From: Conus ventricosus
Lineage: Eukaryota; Mollusca; Gastropoda; Neogastropoda; Conidae
Direction of reading: 5' to 3'
Length of the DNA stretch: 64,000 nt
Assembly (NCBI GenBank): GCA_018398815.1
Contig: CM031601.1
Location: forward strand, 35,370,812-35,434,811
The translations under genes were made by a program, and so were the position numbers. Within the stretch, counting starts at the first letter, position 1; each line of letters begins with the position of its first letter. This document shows, piece by piece, positions 21,010 through 32,404 of the stretch. The notes beneath the pieces were generated by a model, which did no database searches, was not told the DNA's origin, and saw nothing but the letters and a program-made list of their open reading frames with translations.

Positions 21010-22850
21010 CCCTCAGTGGTGCTCTGCTGCTCAGTCACTTTGCAGCTGCTCTGTGGTGCTCTGCTGCTCAGTCACTTCACCGGTGCTGAGTTACTTCTTT
21101 GCTGCTCAGTGGTGCTCTGCTGCTCAGTCACTTCACTGCTGCGGAGTGGTGCTCAGTGGTTCACTGCTGCGGCGTGGTGCTCTGCTGCTCAGTCACTTCA
21201 CTGCTGCGGAGTGGTGCTCAGTGGTACTCTGCTGCTTAGTCACTTCACTGCTGCGGAGTGGTGCTCAGTGGTGCTCTGCTGCGGAGTGGTGCTCAGTGGT
21301 GCTCTGCTGCGGAGTGGTGCTCAGTGGTTCACTGCTGCTTAGTCACTTCACTGCTGCGGAGTGGTGCTCAGTGGTACTCTGCTGCTTAGTCACTTCACTG
21401 CTGCGGAGTGGTGCTCTGCTGCGGAGTGGTGCTCAGTGGTTCACTGCTGCTTAGTCACTTCACTGCTGCGGAGTGGTGCTCAGTGGTTCACTGCTGCGGA
21501 GTGGTGCTCAGTGGTTCACTGCTGCGGAGTGGTGCTCAGTGGTTCACTGCTGCGGAGTGGTGCTCAGTGGTTCACTGCTGCGGAGTGGTGCTCAGTGGTT
21601 CACTGCTGCGGAGTGGTGCTCAGTGGTACTCTGCTGCTTAGTCACTTCACTGCTGCGGCGTGGTGCTCAGTGGTGCTCTGCTGCTTAGTCACTTCACTGC
21701 TGCGGAGTGGTGCTCAGTGGTTCACTGCTGCGGAGTGGTGCTCTGAGTGGTTCACTGCTGCTTAGTCACTTCACTGCTGCGGAGTGGTGCTCAGTGGTAC
21801 TCTGCTGCTTAGTCACTTCACTGCTGCGGAGTGGTGCTCAGTGGTTCACTGCTGCGGAGTGGTGGAGTGGTGCTCAGTGGTTCACTGTTGCTTAGTCACT
21901 TCACTGCTGCGGAGTGGTGCTCAGTGGTGCTCTGCTGCTTAGTCACTTTATTGCTGCTCAGTGGTGCTCTGCTGCTCAGTCACTTTACTGCTGCTCAGTG
22001 GTGCTGTGCTGCTCAGTCACTTCACTGCTGCTCAGTGGCGCTCTGCTGCTCAGTCACTTCACTGCTGCTCAGTGGTGCTCTGCTGCTCAGTCACTTCACT
22101 GCTGCTGAGTGGTGCTCTGCTGCTCAGTCACTTCACTGCTGCTCAGTGGTGCTCTGCTGCTCAGTCACTTCACTGCTGCTGAGTGGTGCTCTGCTGCTCA
22201 GTCACTTCACTGCTGCTGAGTGGTGCTCTGCTGCTCAGTCACTTCACTGCTGCTCAGTGGTGCTCTGCTGCTCAGTCACTTCACTGCTGCTCAGTGGTGC
22301 TGTGCTGCTCAGTCACTTTATTGCTGCTCAGTGGTGCTCTGCTGCTCAGTCACTTCACTGGTGCGGAGTGGTGCTCAGTGGTGCTCTGCTGCTCAGTCAA
22401 TTCACTGCTGCTTAGTGGTGCTCAGTGGTGCTTTGCTGCTCAGTCACTTCACTGGTGCGGAGTGGTGCTCAGTGGTGCTCTGCTGCTCAGTCAATTCACT
22501 GCTGCTTAGTGGTGCTCAGTGGTGCTTTGCTGCTCAGTCACTTCACTGCTGCTTAGTGGTGCTCAGTGGTGCTTTGCTGCTCAGTCACTTCACTGCTGCT
22601 TAGTGGTGCTCAGTGGTGCTTTGCTGCTCAGTCACTTCACTGCTGCTCATGATGCTCTGCTGTTCAGTCACTTCACTGCTGCTGAGAGGTGCTCTGCTGC
22701 TCAGTCACTTCACTGCTGCTGAGAGGTGCTCTGCTGTTCAGTCACTTCACTGCTGCTGAGAGGTGCTCTGCTGCTCAGTCACTTTACTGCAGCTCAGTGG
22801 TATTCTGCTACTCAGTCACTTCACTGCTGCTTAGTGGTGCTCAGTGGTGC
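21010..22850. repeat. CTGCTCAGTGGTG satellite, right array
   Basis: The same basic units as in the left array and in the same orientation: GCTCTGCTGCTCAGTCACTT plus CACTGCTGC. A private variant, CTGCTGCGGAGTGGTGCTCA, dominates 21140-21910; the standard CTGCTCAG form returns at 21950-22330. The long open frames across it are repeat artefacts. Confidence 0.95.
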
Positions 22851-22943
22851 CTGGTCTGATCCAACATATGGACAACACCTCATGTTAACCCACTGACAAC
22901 TGTCATTCTGTCATTGCTCAGTTGCAGAGCTGAGTGAGTAAGC

Positions 22944-23640
22944 ATGGCCCTAGAAAGGGCCAGAGTGTCCAACCTACAGTTCCTGAAGAAGTGTGGCTCA
23001 CCGAGCATTGAGTGTATACTCATCAAAAGCCAACTTCGATGGACAGGACATGTTGTCCGTATGGAGGACAGTAGAATTCCAAAGATGCTGCTCTATGGAC
23101 AACTGAAGAAAGGACAGCGTATCTCAAGAGATACAAAGTCACCTTGAAGCCCAACCTCAGAAGCTGCAGCATCGACACTGCTTCCTGGGAAGATGTTGCT
23201 CTTGACAGAACACAGTGGAAACAACAATGTACCCAGGGCACAAAGACATTTGAGCGTAACAGAGCAGCTGCCATCCAGGAAAAGAAGAATTTGTTAAAAT
23301 GGGATCCATCCTTGCAGGACTCCATTCCATGCAGCGTCTGTGGAAGACATTGTGCCTTAAGAATTGGTCTTCAGTCCCACATGAGGACCCACATCAGCAG
23401 ATGACATGCCTGCCTATTCATCCGTCGGACACGACGGGAGAATCCATCATCAGAAAGTGCCATGGAGTTTCTTGCATGTGGTGGGTGGTCATGAATATGC
23501 CAACAAAGAAGAGTGTCACAGGCCTGTGTGTGAGGGATCTTGATGACTATACCAGAGTGTCACAAGCATGGACACTTCAAGAACAGGGCAGAAAAGTCAG
23601 CACATTTGAAATGTGTTGTTTGTTCTATTGTTCTTTTGAT
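22944..23640 (+). pseudogene. RTE-like LINE, C-terminal fragment (second copy)
   Basis: Starts at ARVSNLQFLKKCG and runs through SQLRWTGHVVRMED, parallel to 3570-3700. It then goes on to parts missing there: WEDVALDRTQWKQ and CSVCGRHCALRIGLQSHMRTH, a C2H2-like end that is usual for this LINE family. One frameshift near 23140. Sequence after about 23405 is the 3' UTR or flank. Only the 3' end is present, so this is a 5'-truncated insertion or a separated piece. Confidence 0.85.
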
Positions 23641-24365
23641 TGATGATAGGTGATCAGAGTAAAATGATGCAATGGAAGTATGTTTCAGTGAAAGGCTATG
23701 GACATGTTTCCTTTCATATAGCATGCTTCTTTTTACTGTCTTATGATTTATATTTTATAGAAGAATAATGCTGGACTTTTTTTTAAGTTGCTTGTTCAAA
23801 AATTGATTTTAAAGAATAATGTCTCATGCTGTGCTGTCGTTCGTGCCAGAATTTGAGTATGCAGGGATACAAATGTATATACATGTATGAGACAGCTGTG
23901 AACTCAGTATTGTGCTGTCTTGCTGCCCACAATATCAGTTTATCTTTTCTTTCCATGAGTAATTTCAACTTGTGATTATTTATGTGTGTAAATATGTTGC
24001 TGTTTTTCTTTTGTGTTTACTGTCTGTGATTGGCAAGGTGCTATTGATGAAATAATTGTTTTGGGTGTGGCAGTTTATAAATGTGTTTTAATTGTTATGA
24101 AAACATGATACATCCTGGCATCAAGTATATGCATGTGTATGTGTTTGTGTTTGTGAGAGAAAGTGTATCTGTATATGTGTCATTACACATGTAAGTGTGA
24201 GTTTGTGCAATGTGTGTGTGTGTGTGTGTGTGTGTTTACATTCATGAGGAATGTGTCTGTATATGTGTGTGTATGCTTATGCCTCTGTCTACATGTGACC
24301 GTATGTTCATTTTGGACTGATTTTCTGTGATTGATGGACACTTCAATCATTTCAATTTTTTCCAG
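23641..24365. other. Intron-like, contains (GT)n
   Basis: AT-rich sequence with a GT tract at 24208-24236. It ends in TCAATTTTTTCCAG, the acceptor of PP2C exon B. Confidence 0.5.
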
Positions 24366-24431
24366 CACGAGGAAATGTCTCTGAAGCTGTGAGGCAAGGG
24401 TTTTTATCACTGGATGATGAGATGATGAAAG
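24366..24431 (+). CDS. PPM/PP2C-type protein phosphatase, internal exon B
   Basis: A 66-nt exon with acceptor TTTTTTCCAG (AG 24364-24365) and donor GTAGGT at 24432. It starts phase 1 and ends phase 1. The peptide RGNVSEAVRQGFLSLDDEMM corresponds to the PP2C helix of the form xAIxxGFLxxDxxM that follows the first metal-binding strand. The split serine codon with exon A and the split Asp codon with exon C both close correctly, which is strong evidence that the three exons belong together. There are no frame disruptions, so this looks like a live host exon. Confidence 0.88.
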
Positions 24432-26119
24432 GTAGGTTTAAGTACAGACTGCCATGAAGTGGAAACTTCAAAGGTAAAGTGATCATCAGTGAAGAAATAC
24501 ATGTGAAGACCCTCATTTCTGGACTAGGAGGCAGTTTTTATCTCAAATTCTAACCAGGGTGCCATATCTTAGCACACTTTATCTAAGGCAAAATCAGTTT
24601 TAGCAACTGTTATGGCTGACTCGTACATGATGTACAGCCACAATTGTGTGTCAAAGCATTAATGCTTATGCAAAACACAAATACAAGTTATGTAGAGTTC
24701 AGTTATGGGAAAAATTATTGTCGCATGCTGTCAGATTTTTGTCATCAGAGTATGGAAACGCTACTGATTATAGAGCTGAAGTATCCAGGCTGTGTGCATT
24801 ATGTTAGACTTTAAAGCAGGTGATTTGAAAAGAAAGCAAGCAGCAGTGGAAAAGACGAAAATGAATGAAAAGTTACACTTGATGAAGAAATACTGAGGTA
24901 GCTCAGACTCCTCCCTAAATCAGAAGCAAACCCCCAAATCAGAAGCCAAATATGGCTGCTCATGGCTGAGGTCGAAATAAAATTGACTATTTGCGCTTGC
25001 TCTTGCCAGGCCACTTCTGCATGATCTGACCGAGTATCGTTATAATGATTATAGGGTGTTGTTTTTCAAAACTGTTACCTTTCATAACTTTGAATCAAGC
25101 ATGCCATTTTGCCTCTTTTCAGCAGATTTTCTTTTTTTCCAGCTGATTTCCTGTTTTTAAACCGCTGGAAATCTTTGCAACACCAACATACTCCCTGATT
25201 TTTGTCTTTCGATAATAGAAAATAAGAATGAAATTGTGTTGAAAGCACACTTGAAAGAGCAAATCAGATATTTTGCTGCATGAAACAGGTGCTTAAGAGC
25301 TCTGTCTGTTGTTTTTCCGCCCTACCTTCCATTGCACCGTTCTCTTCTCCCCACTGCATTTTTTCTTTTCTTTTTAATCTTCAGGAAAGTGGCATGCCTG
25401 TTGATAGTCATAGATGCTTTTGCACTACAAGTTATTGGTGTGTTTTTGACAGTCAGCTGTTCATCTTGGCCCTGACATTGGACATTTTGTACTATTTCAT
25501 GTGCATGACCTGGGCAAAAGACTTTTTTTTTCAGCTAAGGTCATGTACCCTACATATGGAAGCCCTTATCTGAATGAAATAGATGTTATTTGAGAAGTTA
25601 AAAAAGATGCATCTTCAGCGTGCCTTTTAGGGCAAAAGTTCTGGTAAGTAAATAGATGAGAAGCCAACAGATTTTAATTACTCAACAGCATCATAGGTCA
25701 CTTGTGGTGGATTAATCTGTCTGTGAATCAGCTACAAAGGAGATCAGGTCGGGTTTCTACATTTCTTGACTCAGCCAGAGGTTTTGTTTTTGTTTTGTTT
25801 TTTGTTTTTTTTCTCTTTACAATTCTGTCTGTTCCATAATTCCCTAGAGATCTTGTGGCTTAGACTGGTCTAGATGGGAGTTCCCTGTTCTCTCCTCACC
25901 TTTTAGGTGATGTAAGCAATTATGAGTTAATAAAATGTCAGATATTTGATGAAAAGAAAACGAACATTGCATTTCACGGAATGGTGTTTAACAGCTTTCT
26001 GATTTGCCTTGAAAAAAAATCTAAGAAGGAAATAACTTGCTAGATAATGTCAAGAATCATTTATTTACAGTGTTCTGTTGGATGTGACCTCTCTCCTAAA
26101 CAATACTAAATTTGCCAGT
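24432..26119. other. Intron-like, nothing recognised
   Basis: Unique-looking AT-rich sequence. A direct 20-bp echo (CCAAATCAGAAGC) occurs near 24915-24945. No coding region supported; the open frames are short and show no domain. Confidence 0.5.
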
Positions 26120-26760
26120 TACACCAACCACCATTGCAAAGTGACTGGCTTGGAGGTTGGGTTCAGTTCCTATCTAAGGGGTTCAGTTCTTAAGTCATTT
26201 ATGAATGGGATTTTTCTGATTGACTGGCTCCTACCTAGATCTGGGTTTGCTTTGGGATCAGTTTTGAGGATTTGGACCGGACAGTCAAATTCCATCCAGT
26301 TAATGGATGCATCTCTGAGACTGTATCTCTCATGCCTGGTTGATGCATGGAAATCATATGAAATTAAATGTAAAGTACAATTCTGTCATACAGTCTTAGA
26401 CCAGACTGAAAATCTGTAGCATATTCCCCATACTTATCCCCATCTATCCGCATAACGAAGATGTCTCAAATTCTATGGCCCTTCATGCCTTGCTCTCATG
26501 GTGACCTCAGTTTTGATGGCCTCTTAGTCTATGCCTTGGTTTGGTTCTGTTGGGATTACCTGTATCAGCAAATTAATGGAGACTACATTAGGGACGTGGT
26601 GACACCTTTTGGAAGGAGAGATCATTCACGCTGGTTCTGTGACTGAACAAATTTTGTCATCAGTGGGGGGCATAGAAGGTGGTTTGCTGCATATGTTGGA
26701 TCAGAACAGGTGCTACTGAACACTGAACATCTTGGCAACGGTGTAGTGTGGCTTCACAAG
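26120..26760 (+). mobile_element. tRNA-derived SINE, diverged copy
   Basis: Parallels 41547-42235 over nearly its full length: GACTGGCTCCTACC, GGACCGGACAGTCAA, GTTAATGGATGCATCTCTGA, ATGGTGACCTCAGTTTTGAT, CTTGGTTTGGTTC, GATCAGAACAG, GGCAACGG. The B-box region (GGGTTCAGTTCC) has decayed. Substitutions are many, mostly C-to-T and G-to-A at former CpGs, so it is an old copy in the PP2C intron. Confidence 0.8.
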
Positions 26761-27319
26761 GACTTGGCTTTGACTGCTCCTTGTGGAGTGCCGGTGGTGG
26801 TGCTGTGGCAGAACAGACTGGCTTGGCTGTGGACAGGGTCAGCATGAGCACCATGGGTGCTATGCCTCTGAGATGGCACAGAAAGCAAGACAGGAAAAAA
26901 ATTGGCCAGTCTCTGGCAGTGAAAGACTGGCCTTGGGATAGTGAAACAGGAAATTTGAAAATTAGAACTGCTGTTTTTATACAGAGTCAGACATAGTAAT
27001 CTGGCATTACATCTTAGTAATTTTTTTCTTGTCTAGCTGAATTTGTTTTCCCATGAAATGTGTCATTTTTTTTCCATCAAGAGATATTTATCATGGATTG
27101 AATTGTTCACTTGCACTAGATACATGAAGTAGACAGGATCAGTTATCACAGCTGAAAGACCAGCACCCAGATCAGCACAGGTAAGTGCAGAATGGGAGAA
27201 ACTGATTGACTCAATCAATCGATCTGGGATCATTTCGCTTCCTTTAATAGTTGCATTATCCACTGGGAAACCTCTCCTTTTATAAATGGATTCTAATGGA
27301 TCAGCTTCCTTTGTTTCAG

Positions 27320-27393
27320 ATGAGATGCTTAAAGATGATCTAGCAGGCACCACGGCTTGTGTGATGTTACTGAAAGATGGGAAAATATTTTGC
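27320..27393 (+). CDS. PPM/PP2C-type protein phosphatase, internal exon C
   Basis: A 74-nt exon with acceptor CTTTGTTTCAG (AG 27318-27319) and donor GTAAGT at 27394. It starts phase 1 (GAT split over the intron) and ends phase 0. It encodes DEMLKDDLAGTTACVMLLKD and then GKIFC. The D-x-x-A/S-GTTA segment is the PP2C motif in which the strand carrying GSTA/GTTA leads to the next one. The terminal Cys joins directly to GNVGDSRA in exon D, as expected. A 676-bp MITE is inserted 45 bp beyond the donor. Confidence 0.9.
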
Positions 27394-27438
27394 GTAAGTG
27401 TTGCTTCAGTTTCTGATAATTTTGAATTGGTGTCTTTA

Positions 27439-28122
27439 TTAACCCTCTTTGCATGCACTTACCTTAGCTTAGTTACGCCGAAAAACCGTCGGCAAGGTAA
27501 GTAACTCCGTAATTTGAACATGGTTACCCAATTAAAAAATTAATTTAAAAGAGAGGAAAGGAAATAGTCAAATGAAAATAATTTTTAAAAGTCCTACGAA
27601 TATATATGTTGCTACATCATAAGTTTGAAGAATATCACATGAGCCATTTACTCGGGGGAAAAAAAAAAAAAAAAAAAAATCTTCTTCAGAACTTTCTTCC
27701 GAATCATACCTGGAACATCATCCCAGTCGAAATCTAGGTCACTCTAAGCTTCATTACCCAGCACTTTCACTAAGTGTTATGCCCTAAATCCTGCAAATCA
27801 CAGTATCTTCATCACTAGATCTCGTTATAGAACGGCAGAAATCAATGTTAGCGATGGCGAAAAACAGCATTTCGACCACAAAACTTTAAAAATTCGTAAC
27901 TCGAGAACTACGGCACGTATCGACTCGCGGTTTTTTGCAAACGGAAGTAAATGGCCACAGGAAGAAGGAAGTCACGTTCTCGCGAGACTTCCTTTTCTAC
28001 GAGAAATATGGCGGCGCCCATTGTTGCCACGTGTTTTTACCGGGCGCTGGCAGGCGCTCAGCGTTTTGGCTGTGTGATTTCCGGTTGGGCGCTAGCGGGC
28101 GCTCCGCTGTCAAGAGGGTTAA
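27439..28122. mobile_element. Nonautonomous piggyBac-like MITE, 676 bp, copy 2
   Basis: TTAA at 27439-27442 and 28119-28122 flank a body of 676 bp with ends CCCTCTTTGCATGCAC and GCTGTCAAGAGGG. It is clearly the same family as 14766-15449 (shared TTCAGAACTTTCTTCCGAAT, GTTGCCACGTGTTTTACCGG with small changes). Copy 2 has a long A tract at 27659-27680, which offsets a deletion just after it; equal length is thus partly chance. Its ends match better than those of copy 1. Confidence 0.9.
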
Positions 28123-28565
28123 TGCTGATTTAGTTGCCACTGAGGTGACTAGGCGGAGATCTAAACAATTCTTTAAAAACAAATTGTAAGTACTGTATCC
28201 ACCAAACAAGGAGAAATGAATTACAAGACAAAACACAATGTGTTTCGACTACTTAGGTCTTTTTCAGGCAAGATAAACAACACTCAGGACAACAAAAATG
28301 AAGAACGAGTGATCACTTATCTCATTGAATTCGGCGCAAGATAGGCGTTGAATGAAAACGAGGCCGCCGGGAAGGAGACTATGAGTTAAAATAGTAATGA
28401 TGATAATAATAATAGTTTTTCAGCAACTTTTTTCCTCCCCACACTTTCGTTTGGTTTCATTTACTACTCTTCACTGGCTGCTTTGGGGTGCTTTTGGATT
28501 TTTTTTTGCACCCTTGGTGGTGAGAGCACCACAGTATTATGGACTGTGCTGTGTCTCTATTTGAC

Positions 28566-28626
28566 GCCGGGAGCACAGACACAACCAGCCGTGTCTCCCT
28601 GATGAGTTCCGACCCAGCGGACGAAA
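28566..28626 (+). ncRNA. Hammerhead-ribozyme-like motif, probably degenerate
   Basis: CTGATGAG at 28599-28606 is followed by TTCCG-ACCCAG-CGGA and then CGAAA at 28622-28626. The TCCG/CGGA pairing gives a stem II with a six-base loop and one extra T. Immediately upstream AGACAC and GTGTCT form a hairpin in the place of stem I. The expected cleavage triplet (NUH) before stem I reads GCC and a paired stem III is weak. Penelope elements are known to carry hammerheads; this may be a decayed relative. Confidence 0.35.
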
Positions 28627-29449
28627 GGCCTCGGAGCAGGCAATACAAATATATCTGCCTTCAAAAGGGATTGCGATGGTTCCCTTATGCAGCTAATGAA
28701 GAGTTTTCATATTTGTAATATATTTTCTTAATTTCATGTTCCCAGTTTCTCCATCTCAAACTCCTCTCTCTTCCCCCCCCCCCCCCCCCCCCCCTCCCCC
28801 CCCCCCCCCAACCCTCCTTAAGTCCAAATATTTGCCAAGTCATTACTATGAAGACAGTTCAGTTGTTGGCCTGCGCTTATTTTTTTCCCTCACTATTAGA
28901 TTGTTCGTCTATTTGTCTGACTTTATTCAGGTTTAAAAGGCTGTGCCAATCTTGAATAAAAGTTACTCTGTGTTAGGTTTTTTTGTGGGAGCAAACGTTA
29001 CCCCACTTATTTACTGTTTATTGTTTACTGTTCTCTGCCTCATTTCATTTCTAATAATACTGATATCAATAATAATAAAGATAATGTTGATGATAGAAAT
29101 ATTGAAAAAATAATAAAGAGAGGATTACTACTACTCTTGGTGATAATATGACGATAGCAGTTGTAGTATGGGAGAAAGTAGAGGGGTTAGAGGATTGTCA
29201 AACAGCACGGTTGTCATGGCAACATTGATGATGGTGATGATAATGATGATAATATCACTAATAACACTGGTATTAATAATAATAATAATACTAACAAATA
29301 TAGTAGCGGGAATAGTAATAGTAGTCATAATAATTGATGTAAAGGTACAAAAATATAATAAAAAATAATAGATAAAATATAATAAAAAATAATATCACAA
29401 AAATATAATAAAAAATAATATCAGTGATAGGAATGGTCATAATAATAGC

Positions 29450-30112
29450 ACAGTATACCCCGCTTATAGTAAACTCAGCAAAAAGCAATTTCGGTTATAG
29501 CAAGGCAAAGCATTGGTTTCCTGCCAGAGATATTCTTTTCTTGTACTAAATACTCCTCAGTTAGTAGGAACTTGATTATAAGAAAACACTCCTTAAGTAG
29601 AGGCATTTCTGGTTTCCCACAGGACAGACTCCTCGTTATAATTTTTTTTTTTTTAAAGTGTCCTCTTCATGTACTATCTCTGCCAGAAACATACCCTCTC
29701 ATATACCGGATGTAACCCAGATACCCGCCCACCACACTACAGGAACGTGCGAAGTGTAGACCCAACTCCAGCAACAGTCGCAAAACAAGCTGTGCCACGT
29801 GCAAAACTTTTGTTTCTGGTATCATTTGGATGCTAACCAGAGATGATGGAAAAAGGCCAGACAAGAAAGTCATTGTTGAAAAGAAAATTTCAACTTACTG
29901 ACGAAGTAGAACAGTTTCCAGCAAGAAAAAATCTGCCATAGCGTAAGAGTTTCAAGTTCATCCATCCATGGTAACTGCTGTGTTGAAGAACAAAGAGAGG
30001 TACAAGGCTGAATTCCGTAGCAGCACTGTAGACACATCAACACAGTGACAACGTCAACCACAGCGTGCTGAAGTCGACAGAGAACTCCTTGGCTGGTTCA
30101 TCAATGTAAGGT
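29450..30112 (+). pseudogene. pogo/Tigger-like DNA transposon, N-terminal fragment
   Basis: It opens with CAGTATACCCCGCTTATAGT, which resembles the CAG-TATACCTCG-type ends of pogo/Tigger elements. Further on the text shows a helix-turn-helix region in changing frames: KRKFQLTDEVEQF near 29880, then VTAVLKNKERYKAEF near 29970, then VDRELLGWFINVR near 30075, the start of a CENP-B-like second HTH. These match the DNA-binding half of pogo transposases; the DDE catalytic half is missing. Several stops. It lies between the arms of the inverted-repeat structure. Confidence 0.7.
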
Positions 30113-30205
30113 GCTCTCTCTCTCTCCCTCCCTCTCTCTCTCTCCCTCCCTCTCTCTCTCTCTCTCTCTCTCTTGTCTCTCCCTCTCTCTCTCTTTCTCT
30201 CTCTT
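30113..30205. repeat. (TC)n-rich microsatellite
   Basis: CT-rich tract (TCTC/CCCT mixtures) that truncates the pogo fragment. Confidence 0.95.
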
Positions 30206-31327
30206 TATGATTACTTGAGTTTTGCAAATCAAGGGTTAACTGCCAGAACCAAGTATCTAAATTTTCTGATAAAATTGGAAATGAAATGAGGCTGGGAACA
30301 GTAAACAATAAACAGTAAACAAGTGGGGTAACGTTTGCTCCCATAAGAAAACCTAAAACAGAATAACTTTTATTCAAGACTGGCACAGCCTTTTAAACTT
30401 GAATAAAGTCAGACAAATACATAGACGAACAATCTAATAGTGGGGGGAAAAAACAAGCACAGGCCAACAACTGAACTGTTTTCATCGTAATGACTTGGCA
30501 AAGATTTGGACTTAACGAGGAGGGGGGGGGTGGGGGGGGGGGGGGGTTGAAGATGGAGAAACTGGGAACATGAAATTAAGAAAATATATTACAGATATGA
30601 AAACTCTTCACTAGCTGCATAAGGGAACCATTGCAATCCCTTTTGAAGGCAGATATATTTGTACTGCAGGCAGTCCTCCTCCTACCCCTCTACCTCCTTT
30701 TTCTTCCTTCCTTTATTATTTTTGTATTAACATTATTGCTATTATTATGATACTGACTGATATTATTGATAGTATTTTTAATCATATTTTTGTACTTTTA
30801 CATACATTATTATCAATATTACTGTTGTAGTATTATTATCATTATTATTATTAATACCTGTGTTATTAGTGATATTACCATTATCATCACCATCATCATC
30901 GCCACTCACACTGTTGCCACAACAACCATGCTGTCTGACAATCCTCTAACCCCTCTCCTTTCTCGCACACTACAACTGCTATTGTCATATCACCAGGAGT
31001 GGTAGTAATCCTCTTTATTATTTTTTGAATGTTTTCATCATCATCATCATCTTTATTAGTATTGATATCTGATTATTATTATCATCATTACTATTACACT
31101 ATTTCAACTGGCATTGTCCCCTTCCTGACAACCTCGTTTTCATTCAACGCCCATCTTGCGCTGAATTCAGTGAGATAAGTGATTGCTTATTCTTCATTTT
31201 CGTTGTCCTGAGTGTTATTTATCTTGCCTGAAGAAGACCTAAGAGTTGGAAACACGTCATGTTTTGTCTTGTGATTTTTTTGTTCATGTTTGGCGGATAC
31301 AGTGCATGCTGTTTTGCTGAATTGCTT

Positions 31328-32404
31328 ATGTGTTCTATATGTGTATGCAATACTGTGCTATGGTCATTTTGATTTAATTTACTCAATCTTGTGAATCAGA
31401 CATCTTGTGAAAAGCATAACCTAATAAATTGTGGACAGTAGTGCCTAGTTTCCCTGAATTTCCAGTGCTCAGCACTCGCTCATCATCAGGTGTCTGATGA
31501 CAAGGCTTGATGACTGGAATATCATCAACCAGTGGCCTTTATTTTTATATTTTGCATGATGTAGTCACTGAGGTTATAACAGATCAGTGTCAGTCTGGAT
31601 TTATCTGTTTAGTCTGGAGTGTTTTAATATACCAAGTAGTTTTGAGCAAAAATGAACCAAACTGCCACATTCATTTTCTAGAGTGCCAGGCAAACTCTGA
31701 TACTGTATGAAAAAGAGAAAGCCTGGAAAACCAAATTGCGCCACATTTTACTAAAAAAGAAACATGTAGTTGTGGGTGTAGTTTGATTTGCATGTATCTG
31801 TTTGGGTGTTGCTGTTAGTAAGACCATTGACGTCAATCACTTTCACTATAAAAGTTGGGCTCATCAAAGCTGACTTGCATGTAGCCGTCAGTCATACCTG
31901 CTGGGAGGTGGCATTACTAACAGAAGGTGCCTAGGTGGTAGATAGATCAGGAGTGATGACAGGTGTAGTCTGTGCTGTTTGGCCATGGCTTTCGAGGCTG
32001 TGGGCAGTTTGATGATGAGGTACTGCATTCTGTGACATCTGTGTGACCTGCATGATCAGCAGGGCCTTCCAATGGGAAAGGGAGTGGTGAGAATGTCTCC
32101 CAAAGGTGCAGTGTGGCCATGGATCTTCACGCAGCAGGTTGACAATTTTAACATGTTCGTGAGTTGGCCTCAAGTGGCACAGGACTGTCACCATTCATCT
32201 CGAAGATGGTTGTTGTACACCTTGGAGAGAGGGCAACAAGGAAGAGACCATCATGATTGACCACAGAAGAAGGCAAACACTGACCACATATTAAAGAACA
32301 ACTTAACCCAGGCTGAGAGACTCGATCACCCTGGGCGTCTCCTTCATGATGTGGATACAGACTTAAACCTGCCAGCTACCAAGTCTGCCAGACAACTGAC
32401 TTTA
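31328..32404. other. Intron-like, nothing recognised
   Basis: Mixed sequence without supported coding regions. It adjoins the 62-bp array on the right. Confidence 0.4.

Larger units (their letters stand above)
28166..31327. repeat. Large inverted-repeat (foldback-like) structure
   Basis: Segments of the left arm recur inverted in the right arm: C 28166-28400 with 31090-31327, A about 28650-29045 with 30280-30670, B about 29130-29300 with 30830-31020. Read inward from the outer ends the left order is C, A, B, while the right order is C, B, A, so one arm has been rearranged. The left arm has an extra block (28430-28650) holding a hammerhead-like motif. (ATA)n-like triplet tracts border block B on both sides. 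A pogo fragment lies at the centre. The class is not known to me. Confidence 0.75.

Noticed and set aside
21010..22722. Many frames of Leu/Ser/Cys-rich repeats
   Set aside because: Artefact of the satellite array; no start context, no domain.
23330..23400. A C2H2 zinc-finger host gene
   Set aside because: The C-x2-C...H-x3-H text is the usual C-terminus of this RTE-like LINE and follows its RT thumb region in frame.
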